Source of the DNA: Taudactylus pleione
Taxonomy: Eukaryota; Chordata; Amphibia; Anura; Myobatrachidae
Assembly (NCBI GenBank): GCA_031769625.1
Contig: JAUIMM010000200.1
Coordinates: 49,746,001 to 49,810,000 of the forward strand
Direction: 5' to 3'
DNA: 64,000 bases
Below are positions 32,210-42,429 of this stretch, piece after piece. The first letter of the stretch is position 1, and every line of letters starts with the position of its first letter. Both the position numbers and the translations under genes were made by a program. The notes beneath the pieces are model-generated. The model did not search any database, was not told the DNA's origin, and worked only from the letters and a program-made list of their open reading frames with translations.

Positions 32210-32478
32210 ACGTTTTTCAACTAGTGTGCCACAAGCAGCTGTTAGGAGTGCCGCGCGGTTTTATTCCTGTGAGGACCAATGTATGTGTTTTATCTCTCTG
32301 GGGCCAATGTAGTGTGTTTTATTCATGTGGAGGCCAATGTGTGTGTTTTTGTGTGGGGGCCAATATGCATGTTTTTTCATAGGTCACGCACGCCGCATGG
32401 CCGGATGGAGTGCCTTGGCAATTTTTAAATTTTGCGCAGTGTTCCTCGAGTTGAAAAAGGCTGAAAAATCACTGAAGT
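32210..32478. repeat. hAT-like MITE with about 30-bp internal repeats
   Basis: CGTTTTTCAACTAGTGTGCC at the left mirrors the CGAGTTGAAAAAGG near the right end, which continues CTGAAAAATCACTG. The interior has four degenerate GGCCAATGTGTGTGTTTT repeats (32271-32385). Confidence 0.55.
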
Positions 32479-32543
32479 TGGGGCTCTAGGTAATTCAATG
32501 CCTGTTTGAAATAGAAACTACAAAATAGAAGAAAAAAAACCAA

Positions 32544-32888
32544 GGGGGGAGATTCAATTCAGAGCACTGTTGATAGCACGAGGAAGTAGTTCTCGGAGCT
32601 ATTCAATTTAGCGCACTGTTAGGCCAACTAAAGGATTTCTTCTCGCAACCTCCTGAGGGTGCAAGCTGAAATCAGACCAAAGTACAGAGCGCGAGGTGCT
32701 AACAGCTTCGCATCCAGCAATTTAGTCGGAGAATGCCGGTTTTCGCAATTAAACACCAAGGTTAAGTCGCGAGAATCGGCATTCTCAGACTTAAGTTGTA
32801 ATAGTCGGACTAAACAGCACGGTGAATTGAATAGGTCTGGGACCAACTTCCCACCGCTATTCACCTTGCTCTTAATTGAAACGCCCCC
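32544..32888. repeat. GATTCAATT-family MITE
   Basis: GGGGGGAGATTCAATTCAGA at the left and CTCTTAATTGAAACGCCCCC at the right, with arms GTCGGAGAATGCCGGTTTTC and GCGAGAATCGGCATTCTC inside. Close sibling of the copies at 24777 and 28216. Confidence 0.82.
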
Positions 32889-33214
32889 AAGGATGGCATT
32901 GTTACAAGGGTACCAATTAGGTTGTGAAAAACACCATAACTCAGGTAAGTAATGTTCTTTAATATTCTAATTACTACACACAAAATCGAATTCTCAGTTT
33001 TATGTGTAATTCAACAATAAAGACATAAGCATTTTTTTTTTTTTTAAAGCGATATTTCCACCCATAGTAATATAAGAAAAAAATAAATTATAAGATAGTC
33101 TATAAACAGAAGCACGCTCTCCCATTTTCATATAGAGACATTTAAACATGATGGAATGAGAAGTCTGTGGTAACAAAGCTTGAAAACAATAGAGGGTAAA
33201 GTCTCACTGGAAAG

Positions 33215-33665
33215 GTTCCGGACTGTAGAGACAGAAATTAGATAGACAATGCCTAGATAGACACCAGATGTAATGGTGGGTACACACGGGCCGATCGGCA
33301 ATGATAACGTTGTTCAATCTCCCAGGTGTGCTGGATGATCAATATCGATCATCCAGCACACCATGTACCCACCAACGACTAACGACCCACAATCAATGAC
33401 TGTGAGTCCCTATAGTAACCTAGTTGTTATTGACCAGGTTGGCCTGCATGCACGGGCGATGGTCGATTTTTTGTTTGTTTGTTTTTTTAGGGGTAGGCAC
33501 TTACTGGAAGGTTAGCGTTAGGCACCAGGAAGGAGGGTTAAGGTTAATACTAGGGCTAAAAATTTTTTTTTTTAAATTTTTGTGTTGACTATTTCGTGTC
33601 GAACTTTTGTCCCTAACTATTAACTGTCTAATTACTGTCCATCTCTTATACCACACCCCACTGGA
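33215..33665. repeat. Partial GTCGACA-type foldback, carrying a nested MITE
   Basis: TAGATAGACACCAGATG near 33252-33270 matches the left arm of the foldback at 55812. AGGCACCAGGAAGGAGGGTTA matches its centre, and TGTCGAACTTTTGTCCCTAA its right arm. A shorter MITE sits just inside the left arm. Confidence 0.5.
33274..33374. repeat. 101-bp MITE with TGGTGGGTACA/TACCCACCA ends
   Basis: Terminal TGGTGGGTACACACGG is mirrored by ATGTACCCACCA. A perfect internal hairpin pairs GGTGTGCTGGATGATC with GATCATCCAGCACACC around a 6-base loop. Confidence 0.82.
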
Positions 33666-35259
33666 AAAGATGAAGTCAGCAATCGATTGTGTAAAAAAAA
33701 AAAAAAAAATCGATTGGAATTGGTAAATCAGGTTTTCCCAACATGCTGGATTTCACAGATCAATTAGATTGTTAATGTTTTGTAACAATCAGCACGTTAC
33801 TACTAAATGGATGAGCCTGTCAAGATTGGCAGATCTGTATTTGCTGAAACTGATCTGCAAATCACTGAAAAATATCTGTCATGTATGGGTGCAGATTGCT
33901 AGATTAGGAAACCCTAAAATTGGGCAACAAATCTCCAAATTGTTCAATTGTGGTTTTCTGATTGCTGATGTATGGGGAAATAAGAAATAACAACGATGAT
34001 ATTATGTTGCTGAAGATGGGAAAGCCATTGGCCATTCTGCTTGACACAATCTTCAGAATACGAGTTAATCACTGCACTCTTTGAAAGTTCATCCAAATCA
34101 CAGACGGTCATAATACAGCCGTGTCAGCAGCAATTTATGTTTTGTCACACTATCTTTTACAGATCACATTTGTTAGAACTGTTTACCAGCTACTATACCA
34201 AGCATTGTGCAAAGTAAACAAGCAGAAAGCATTTCCATTGACACAACTATTTCCATTGTTCTCAGTCTACATGGTGCAGTACTGTCAATCTAGACAATTA
34301 CCCATCGGAGTAAGACAATATTGAATCACATGTATGAATTGATTTAGAATATACACCTGTCATGACTATATGCAAACTATCCTGTCAAACATATTCTGCA
34401 CATTTGGTGAGTAATAAAGTCACTTGTGACACATGCTGAAAGTGATCAGTGACAGTAAAACAAACTTGTATAATTAGTTTCCAGTTATCCTTTTTTTGTC
34501 TATTTTGGTGTGTATTATTCCTGTTTTGTCTTTTCATTGGGAATTTAAAACAAAAAAAACAAACACGTTTTCCAGCATTAATAAATGTACCATAAACGCC
34601 ATATAATTTTTGGTTAATTTTAAACAGGGAAGAAAGTGAAAATATTTTATCCCACTACCATTCTGCCCAATATGTATTTTTTTTTTTAGATTTGCAAAAT
34701 AATGGAGTGGCAAGTGGATTGGACTAGGAACCTGTGGGTTCCAAATCCAATCTGCTACCACACACACACACACACACACACTGCTCTTCTCCAGAGACCC
34801 ACAGCAATTGAGGACTTTACTCCCATCAGGCACTTACGCAAGTCCGCTCCTACCAACACTGCTCCACACTCTGTTTATCAAAGAGAGACGATGCCTAAAT
34901 AAAGGATTCTCCCCATCAATTTCCCGCAGCCAGCAATGGCCACCATAGAGGAGAGTCATCGTGTATTTAAGGACAGCGGTTTCCTTTGCTATCGCCAAAA
35001 CAATTCTTTACTATTAAAATAAAAGGACATTCTTGTTTAAAGTATATTATTTTTTCTTCTATTTTATAACATTTCCGGTGCATTGCGCTGTGTGACCAGG
35101 AAATTGTGCTTCACTCTAGGGACCCCGATTGGCCAGCGCTGCAGTAAGTCACTGCTTACTGCTGCCCAAGCATATTATATATTTAAAATATATATATAGT
35201 TCAGAAGAATATTTTTCCTTTTAATTGAAAATAAGTCTTTTAAGGGCATTCTGATAAAT
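33666..35259. other. No recognisable gene; (CA)n at 34758-34781
   Basis: AT-rich DNA with a CA microsatellite. ORFs are short and featureless. Confidence 0.5.
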
Positions 35260-35298
35260 AACAAGAGATATGGTAAGAACTTACCTTTGTTATCTCTG

Positions 35299-35454
35299 TT
35301 TCTACGAAGTCCATAGGGTCCACAGGGTTGACCTTGGGGTTATAGCTGGAACAGGATCCATGGGCACCACACAGTTAAGCTTTTAGCTCCCAGGATGCAC
35401 TTGGGTCCTCCTCTATACCCCGCCCCCGAGCCACAGGCACCTCAGTTGGTAAGC
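35299..35454. repeat. DIRS copy 2 inverted terminal repeat (3' side)
   Basis: Reverse complement of 41227-41379. The outer extension 35260-35298 is found again only in the internal complementary region. Confidence 0.9.
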
Positions 35455-35593
35455 AGCCTAGGCCGGAGGAGAATATGGAACAGAGAGAAGGAAGACTGGA
35501 ACACACAAGAAACCATACTCACAGCAATAGGAGACGGAAAACCGGTGACCAGCCACACAGCCCATTTGAAGCCAGGTGCGTCAGGGCGGGCGC

Positions 35594-35705
35594 CCTGTGG
35601 ACCCTATGGACTTCGTAGAAACAGAGATAACAAAGGTAAGTTCTTACCATATCTCTTGTTTTCTACTTCAGGGTCCATAGGGGGTCCACAGGGTTGACCT
35701 TGGGG
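35594..35705. repeat. DIRS copy 2 internal complementary region
   Basis: It complements the left end (35260-35320) and then the right end (about 41338-41379). GTAAGT at 35636 and a TTCTACTTCAG ending at 35671 are again 36 nt apart, as in copy 1. Confidence 0.9.
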
Positions 35706-35724
35706 ATGTCCCAAAGCAGTACAA

Positions 35725-36711
35725 CTAAGGGCGGGGACGCTCCTGTGCTGAAAGGAGTACCCGGCGCCCAAAGGATGCATCCTGAGAGGCAAAGGTGTCA
35801 AACGCATAGAACCTCAAAAACGTTTGAATTGAAGACCAAGTGGCCGCCTTACACAGCTGAACAGCAGAAGCGCCACGTCTAGCAGCCCAAGAGGGACCCA
35901 CAGAACGAGTGGAATGAGCCTTAACAGAGGCTGGCACAGGTAAGCCCTCCTGTGCATAAGCCTCACAAATAACGGAACGAAGCCAACGGGCTAACGTTTG
36001 TTTGTTGGCAGGCCAACCCCTCTTGTGAAAACCAAAGAGGATAAACAAGGAATCAGACTTCCTAACCGAAGCCGTCCGGTCTACATAAATTCTAAGCGCC
36101 CGGACCACATCTAAGGAAGTCTCACCAGCTGAAAGATCAGGGGACTGAAAAGCTGGCACAACAAGTTCCTGATTAATATGGAACTTCGAGACCACTTTGG
36201 GCAAAAACTCAGGACGAGTGCGGAGCACCGCTCTGTCCTGGTGAAAAATCAGGAAAGGAGGGCGACAGGAAAGCGCCCCCAATTCAGACACCCTCCTGGC
36301 CGAAGCAATTGCCAGGAGAAAAACCGTCTTAAATGTCAGCCACTTGAGCTCCACCGCCTCAAGAGGCTCAAACGGAGGACCCTGCAGGACCCGTAGCACC
36401 ACCGCCAAGTCCCAAGGAGCCACAGGAGGCACAAAGGGAGGCTGGATCCTGAGAACACCTTGGAAAAAGGTGTGAACGTCTGGTAGTATTGCAATCCGCC
36501 GTTGAAACCACACGGACAAGGCGGACACATGAACCTTCAGAGATGCAAGGCGTAAGCCGAGATCCAATCCTGACTGAAGAAATTCCAAGATCCTAGAAAC
36601 TCGGAACACCTGAGGATCATAAAGTCTGGACTCACACCACTGAAAGTAAGTGTGCCACACTGTGATAAATCCGTGCTGAAGCAGGCTTGCGTGCCCTGAG
36701 CATCGTACCAA
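35725..36711 (-). pseudogene. DIRS tyrosine recombinase, copy 2, N-terminal frameshift
   Basis: The 328-residue frame holds a complete catalytic domain: R139 in SARRVSEL, H266 and R269 in the HSTR box, W292 in TWSS and the nucleophile Y302 in RFYAF. It also has the conserved PPFVPPVAPWDL stretch. The first 18 residues are out of register: the true N-terminal part (LRSRGFSSSV...ARIYHS) lies in the overlapping frame that ends at 36632, so a small indel near 36670 separates them. Compared with copy 1, the break is at a different place, so the two lesions arose independently. Function would be integration of circular element DNA. Confidence 0.88.
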
Positions 36712-36738
36712 TAACCGAACTGGAGAAGCCCCGAGACC

Positions 36739-38691
36739 TCAAGACGGCTGTCTCAAGAGCCACGCCGTCAAAGACAGCCGACCCAGATCCGGGTAAAGGC
36801 AGGGCCCCTGAGACAACAGGTCCCGACGTTGAGGAAGAAGGTACGGAGCGTCGATGGAGAGGCTCCTCAGATCGGAGTACCAAGGACGTCTGGGCCACGC
36901 CGGAGCTACCAGCACGAGCATGCCACCGTCCTGCTTGAATTTCCGCAGAACCCGAGGAAGCAGGGATATCGGAGGAAACAGATACGCCGGGTGAAACGTC
37001 CATGTCACCGACAGCGCGTCCACCAGACTTGCACCTGCGTCTCTTGTCCTTGACCCGTAAACGGGCAACTTGTGATTGTGACGGGAGGCCATCAAGTCCA
37101 GCTCCGGCAGTCCCCACCTGTCCACGAGTAGCTGAAACACCTCTGGGTGAAGCGACCATTCCCCGGGATGCACGTCGTGACGGCTGAGGAAGTCCGCCTC
37201 CCAATTGAGGACTCCGGGGATGAAGACCGCCGAGATCGCTGGAATGTGACCCTCCGCCCAAGACAGGATACGAGACACCTCCGACATCGCTGCCTGACTG
37301 CGAGTTCCGCCTTGGTGATTGATATACGCCACCGTGGTGGCGTTGTCGGACTGCACCTGTACCGCCCTTCCGTGAAGAGCGAGGCCGGACGACTGCAGGG
37401 CCCTGTATACTGCCCGCAGTTCCAGGATGTTGATGGGGAGAAGTGCTTCTTCCGCTGACCAACGACCCTGAAGCGACAAAGAGCCGGTCACTGCCCCCCA
37501 ACCCCGGAGACTGGCATCCGTCGTGAGCAGGACCCAGTCCGGGATCCAAAATGGGCGCCCATCGACCGGGTGAGCAGTCTGAAGCCACCAAGCCAAAGAT
37601 AGCCGAACGTCCGGAGACAACACCAGCACCTGAGAGCGGATCCGGTGAGGTAACCCGTTCCATTCTGATAGAATCAGCCCTTGCAGGGGCCGGGAATGGA
37701 ACTGGGCAAATTCCACCATGTCGAATGTCGACACCATGGACCCCAGAACTCTCATAGCCGAATGGACCGACAGGCGGCAACGGCTCAGGCAACTGCGTAT
37801 CCGCAGCTGTAGTGAGGCGACCTTCTCCGGAGTCAGGAAGATCCTTTGCTGACGCGAATCCAGCAGGGCTCCCAAATGAACCATCCGCTGTGATGGAATC
37901 AGAGAGGACTTTTTCCAATTTATCAACCACCCGTGCGCTTGCAGGCAAGCGATCGTCAGGTGGAGATTTTGAAGCAGTACCTCCGGGGAGCTCGCCAGCA
38001 ACAGGAGGTCGTCCAGGTACGGCAGCAGCCGTACATTCTGGTTCCGAAGATGTGCGGCCATGACCGCCATAATCTTCGTGAACACCCTCGGTGCCGTGGA
38101 GAGACCAAAGGGTAGCGCCTGGAACTGATAGTGGTGTTGAAGGATAGCGAACCTCAGATACCGCTGGTGTGAAGATGCTATCAGAACATGGAGGTAGGCG
38201 TCCTGGATGTCCAGGGACACCATGTAATCCCCCGGTTCCATCGCCAGAATGATGGAACGTAACGTTTCCATCCTGAACTTGGGAACTCTGAGGAATTTGT
38301 TCAGAGACTTCAAGTTGAGGATAGGGCGATGAGAACCATTGGGTTTCTGCTCCAGAAACAGAGACGAATAATACCCCGTCCCTCGTTGTGATAGAGGAAC
38401 GGGAACAATGACCCCTGCTTTCAGCAAGGACTCTATAGCCTCCTGAACCTGTAACGCCTTGGTCTTGTTCTGAGAAGGACTTGTGCAGAAAAACTGGTGG
38501 GGTGGTCTGTGCCGAAAAGACAGGGCGTACCCCTGGGAGACCACTTCTCGAACCCAGGCATCCGTGGTGGTATTGTGCCAGCACTGGGCAAATAGAAGAA
38601 GTCGGCCTCCCACTCTGAGGTCCCCCAGAGGGAGGCCCGTCCCATCAGGCCGCAGGTTTATCTTCCTGCTTGGAAGAAGGGCGCCGAGCAC
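36739..38691 (-). CDS. DIRS RT / RNase H / Dam-like polyprotein, copy 2
   Basis: Fully open 650-residue frame, colinear with copy 1. RT has D161 in SLDIQDAY and D227-D228 in YLDD. RNase H has D392 (TTDAS), E424 (LELRAV), D449 (QSDNAT) and D500 (NWEADF). The C-terminal Dam-like segment has DLMASRHNHKLPVYGSRT and APAWPRRPW with FPPI at the presumed active-site loop. The start at 38691 overlaps the gag-like stop (38645) by 47 nt, consistent with coupled or shifted translation. High conservation with copy 1 in this frame, against poor conservation of the overlapping open frame 36632-38584, marks this as the coding frame. Confidence 0.93.
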   Translation of the reverse strand: MLGALLPSRKINLRPDGTGLPLGDLRVGGRLLLFAQCWHNTTTDAWVREVVSQGYALSFRHRPPHQFFCTSPSQNKTKALQVQEAIESLLKAGVIVPVPLSQRGTGYYSSLFLEQKPNGSHRPILNLKSLNKFLRVPKFRMETLRSIILAMEPGDYMVSLDIQDAYLHVLIASSHQRYLRFAILQHHYQFQALPFGLSTAPRVFTKIMAVMAAHLRNQNVRLLPYLDDLLLLASSPEVLLQNLHLTIACLQAHGWLINWKKSSLIPSQRMVHLGALLDSRQQRIFLTPEKVASLQLRIRSCLSRCRLSVHSAMRVLGSMVSTFDMVEFAQFHSRPLQGLILSEWNGLPHRIRSQVLVLSPDVRLSLAWWLQTAHPVDGRPFWIPDWVLLTTDASLRGWGAVTGSLSLQGRWSAEEALLPINILELRAVYRALQSSGLALHGRAVQVQSDNATTVAYINHQGGTRSQAAMSEVSRILSWAEGHIPAISAVFIPGVLNWEADFLSRHDVHPGEWSLHPEVFQLLVDRWGLPELDLMASRHNHKLPVYGSRTRDAGASLVDALSVTWTFHPAYLFPPISLLPRVLRKFKQDGGMLVLVAPAWPRRPWYSDLRSLSIDAPYLLPQRRDLLSQGPCLYPDLGRLSLTAWLLRQPS

Positions 38692-40195
38692 TCCAGGCTT
38701 GCTTCTTGGGTTTAGAGGCCGTCTTACTCGCAGACTGTCTTGGGAAGGACTGACCTTTCGCCTTACCCTGAACCCGAAAGGAACGAAAAGCCGAACTCCG
38801 AACTTTAGCAGGCAGTGCCGCCGAAGGGAGGAAGGCCGACTTGGATTTAGCCAGGGTGTCCACTATTTTGTCCAAGTCCGGACCAAATAGTAATTCCCCA
38901 TTGAAAGGTAAGGCCTCCAGACCTTTCTTTGAATCAGAGTCCGCTCTCCAGGACCGCAACCATAAGGATCGGCGGGCAGACACCGCTGCAGCCGATAGCC
39001 GCGAGGTCAGCAGACTAGCATCTAAAGAAGCTTCTCCAATGTAAGAAGCAGCGTCCCTCATTTGTCCCAACAACGCCCGCTGGACATCCGGAGCGTCGTC
39101 CGGGAAGGTATCTTCCAATGCATTGGCCCACCCCTCAATGGCCTTGGCCACCCAGGAAATGGCCATGGACGGTCGGGCCACCGCCCCGGAGAGGGAGTAA
39201 ATAGACTTTAAGCAAGTCTCAACTTTCCTGTCCGTGGGATCCTTCAGCGAGGATATCGACGGTAATGGTAAGGTGGCGCCCCGAGTTAAACGGGTGACAT
39301 GGGAATCCACCGCCGGTGGAGTTTCCCATTTTTTACAATGTGCCTCAGGGAAGGGGTAATTAGAAGCCAACCGCTTCTGAGGAAGGAATCTCTTACTGGG
39401 CGCCTGCCAAGCTACCGCCATATGATCCGTCAACTGATCCGACAGGGGAAACACCGCAGAAGCCACCTTAGTTTTTTTGAAACTAGGAAACTTCGACCTA
39501 GGAACCGGTGCCTCATCCTCTATAAGAAGAATAGCTCGCACCGCCCTCACTAGTGCTCGCACATTAATGGACGACTTGGTATCCATTTCCTGGACCGAGG
39601 CGTCCGAGTCAGTGTCATCAGGGACCTCCCCATCATCTGAGGAACCCTCTGAGTCCGATACCTGAGCAGCCCGTGTCATGAGTGGGCGTTTAGAAATCCT
39701 AGAAGGCATGTCAGTCTGCAACATTGACTGAAAAGCCGAGGAAGCGGCCGCCAAATTTTGCACGGAGTTGGAGAGCACATCCACCCATGGTGGAGGCGTC
39801 GCCATAGGGGCCTGAAAAGGTACCACAGGCTGCTGCGGCACAGGGGAAGCCTGTATATACATAGGCAACCCCGCATAGGGACCAACTGATTGAGACCCAG
39901 GAGGACTCCGCAATAACTGCGGGACACCCGGGGAATGGGGGATGGTCGGCTGGGGCACCGCCCTAGTAGGGAGAGCAGTCGGGACCGACAGACGGTCCGC
40001 AATAGACACCAGCACTTGAGAAAACATCGCCCACGGTGGTTCCTGCACCAGAGAAGGTCTGGATGGGCCAGGAGCCACCTGGCATCGACTACACAGGCCA
40101 TCCTGTGACAAATCCTCCCTATCTACTCCTGCAGAACAGCGTCCGCAGGAGGCCAACACCGGAGCCACTGAGCGCTCAACCTCCTCGTCTGACAT
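38645..40195 (-). CDS. DIRS gag-like ORF1, copy 2
   Basis: Begins at MSDEEVE; an upstream in-frame ATG at 40291 lies in unconserved leader. About 516 residues. It has C17-x2-C20-x14-C35-x2-C38 with the same spacing as copy 1, then a proline- and glutamine-rich middle, an acidic SDSEGSSDDGEVPDDTDSD segment, a conserved RAVRAILLIEDEAP helix and the strongly conserved SLWLRSWRADSDSKKGLEAL and LLFGPDLDKIVDTL blocks before a basic tail. Presumed RNA-binding or structural protein; no enzyme motif. Confidence 0.82.
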   Translation of the reverse strand: MSDEEVERSVAPVLASCGRCSAGVDREDLSQDGLCSRCQVAPGPSRPSLVQEPPWAMFSQVLVSIADRLSVPTALPTRAVPQPTIPHSPGVPQLLRSPPGSQSVGPYAGLPMYIQASPVPQQPVVPFQAPMATPPPWVDVLSNSVQNLAAASSAFQSMLQTDMPSRISKRPLMTRAAQVSDSEGSSDDGEVPDDTDSDASVQEMDTKSSINVRALVRAVRAILLIEDEAPVPRSKFPSFKKTKVASAVFPLSDQLTDHMAVAWQAPSKRFLPQKRLASNYPFPEAHCKKWETPPAVDSHVTRLTRGATLPLPSISSLKDPTDRKVETCLKSIYSLSGAVARPSMAISWVAKAIEGWANALEDTFPDDAPDVQRALLGQMRDAASYIGEASLDASLLTSRLSAAAVSARRSLWLRSWRADSDSKKGLEALPFNGELLFGPDLDKIVDTLAKSKSAFLPSAALPAKVRSSAFRSFRVQGKAKGQSFPRQSASKTASKPKKQAWSARRPSSKQEDKPAA

Positions 40196-41226
40196 GACAG
40201 AATATATTATATATCTGGCACCAGGGTAGAAGTGAAACGCACTCACCGGTGTGCTGAACAACAGCCCACAATATGGCACTGAGTAGCACACTACTGTATG
40301 TGACGGACCTCACAAATACGTGATCTATATAAGTGAGGTCAGTAGAAACGCCCCTCCCCCACACACCTGCAGGGCTTGTAGGAGAAGTAAAGGGATAGGT
40401 ATAAGCTGACAGTAAGCGGAAAATAAACACAGACAGGCAGCACTAGCAAAAAGTCACATACCATGCAGGAAGATATACTCACTGCACCTTTACACTACAA
40501 TCAACCTGCCCAGATTCAGTGTCTGGGAGGGCTATAGTGCTGTGTACGCTGTCCTTAATCAGGGGAGAGGTACACAGGGGGACCGGTCCGCGTGCTCCCT
40601 GAGATCTGCGCTGCCACTGTGGGAAAATGGCCGCTGGAGACCTCAGAGGAGGAGTGGCCGAGGAATCTGCAGCTCAGCGACGCCAGACTGCGTGCTGAAA
40701 GGCGCGCTGAGCTGAGGGGAGGAGCCGCTGACAGGGAAGGCTTCCTCCCCTGGCTGGCCATAACCCCAGGGATGCTGGCTTCCCGCTTGCCGCTTATCCC
40801 TGGTGGTCTAGTGGTCCCACGGGTTATGGGGGGGGGCCCGCCGCCACTGCCAGCAGCCTCCGGTCTGTCCCCAGGACCGGAGGCTAAAGGACTGCATTTA
40901 AGGAATTCCGCGCGCCGCCGCTAGCCAGCGACGCGCGGCTTACCTGCATCCCCGGCGACTCCGGCAGCAGTCCTGGGCGGTAGACAGAGTCCGGCTAGTA
41001 CGGACTCTGTCCTCCCGCCGCGATCCACAGATCAGTACTGGCGTCGCGGCGCCAGTCGGGGATCAGAGCGGCAGCGTGGGCGTCTGTACAGACAGCCCTT
41101 CGCTGCCGTCTGTAGTAAAAATAGATTAAAAAACTAAATAAAATTTAACTTAAAATAAAAAGCTTCTGGGGGCTGCTCCTGCAGCCCCCCTGCGCGGTGA
41201 CCGACTCCGGCCGGGCACCAGCTTAC
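40196..41226 (-). other. DIRS copy 2 5' leader
   Basis: GC-rich with no conserved ORF. Its nucleotide match to copy 1's leader is weak outside short GC blocks, in contrast with the coding ORFs. Confidence 0.6.
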
Positions 41227-41379
41227 ACTGAGGTGCCTGTGGCTCGGGGGCGGGGTATAGAGGAGGACCCAAGTGCATCCTGGGAGCTAAAAGCTTAACT
41301 GTGTGGTGCCCATGGATCCTGTTCCAGCTATAACCCCAAGGTCAACCCTGTGGACCCCCTATGGACCCTGAAGTAGAAA
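41227..41379. repeat. DIRS copy 2 inverted terminal repeat (5' side)
   Basis: Complements 35299-35454. On the coding strand it begins TTTCTACTTCAGGGTCC. Confidence 0.9.
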
Positions 41380-41696
41380 GACCCCATTAGAAACTAGATG
41401 CACTTCAATATGGGTGAAGTGTATGTGGAAGGCCCCAAAATGCTGCAAGACACCAAACAGAACATCAGATAAGGTTTTTTTGGCTTTCACTGGAAACACC
41501 CGTAAAAACCCTAATTATTATAATGAAATGAGTACTGTATATGTACTGTGTATTTACACAAGTACATAGAACTAGTATACATATATATTGATGTTAAAAA
41601 AATTGAATGTCAAATTGATGAGTAAAGAAGCCCAAGAAACATATGCACCAATCAATTAATAGTAATATGTTGTCGCCATTATAAGGCATTGAAGAA

Positions 41697-41861
41697 TTTA
41701 TTCAAAGACACAGAATGAACTCTCTTCTACAGACAGAAACATATGGCAATACAGATACTCTGGATGCCAAGACCAGGTCACTGCAGCTGTCACCGACTTA
41801 TCCTCCACCATGAGTAGTCGGTGACTTTCCATCTTTAGAAAAAAAACATCAGACATAAGAA
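41697..41861 (-). CDS. Candidate terminal exon with AATAAA
   Basis: On the minus strand a GCATTTCAG acceptor-like site precedes a frame that stays open from 41861 to a TAA at 41700-41698; an AATAAA overlaps that stop (41702-41697). Joined in phase to the donor at 42635 the frame would continue from the first exon. An alternative acceptor (TTTTTTTTCTAAAG) ends at 41833. The segment also folds: GTCACCGACT pairs with AGTCGGTGAC. No protein family is recognised, and such a short exon can arise by chance, so this is a suggestion only. Confidence 0.25.
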
Positions 41862-42429
41862 CTGAAATGCACAACACAATCCCTGAGCTGTATGACAGCA
41901 GCCAATATGCCCTTACACGCTACAGGCCATAATTAGCACTGCATACATAGGATTGAGAAATGAATAACTTTTTTAAACAGTTCCAAGAGACATTTTCCTG
42001 CTAAGCCAGTGCATCCAAGCTCACATGACACAGATACCTCATTGGCAGAACTTGGAGTACAGCATTCCCTATCACATCATGTTCATTCACTTGCATTTTA
42101 ATTACTCCTTTTAATTAGATATTAAATTATAAAGGCTAATAAAAAAAACACATATGAATTGCATTCACAATGCAGAGAATGGGGTATTTATTGTGCAATT
42201 GGTCAATATTGAACAGCAGGAACATTTCCAGGGACAAATAGTAATACCTGGCACGGTGAGTGAATATGAAGGCCAACAGTTGTCACCAATAACATCTATA
42301 TATACACAGTACACATGTCTACACACATAGACCGTGACATATGGCACCAGCAGCTGCAGTGCTTGGTATGAGGGGGGCACACAGCAGCATCCCATGTATA
42401 TGTTACATGCATGTCCCAGGGTAGGCACT

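Larger units (their letters stand above)
35260..41379 (-). mobile_element. DIRS-type tyrosine-recombinase retrotransposon, copy 2
   Basis: Same layout as the element at 12086-18019, same orientation, but clearly diverged, so it represents another subfamily. Terminal inverted repeats of about 153 bp are nearly identical to each other. The internal complementary region (35594-35705) joins complements of both ends. The gag-like and RT ORFs are open; the recombinase carries a frameshift near its N-terminus but retains every catalytic residue in one frame. The left flank is ATA and the right flank GACCCC; no long target duplication is seen. Confidence 0.93.
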
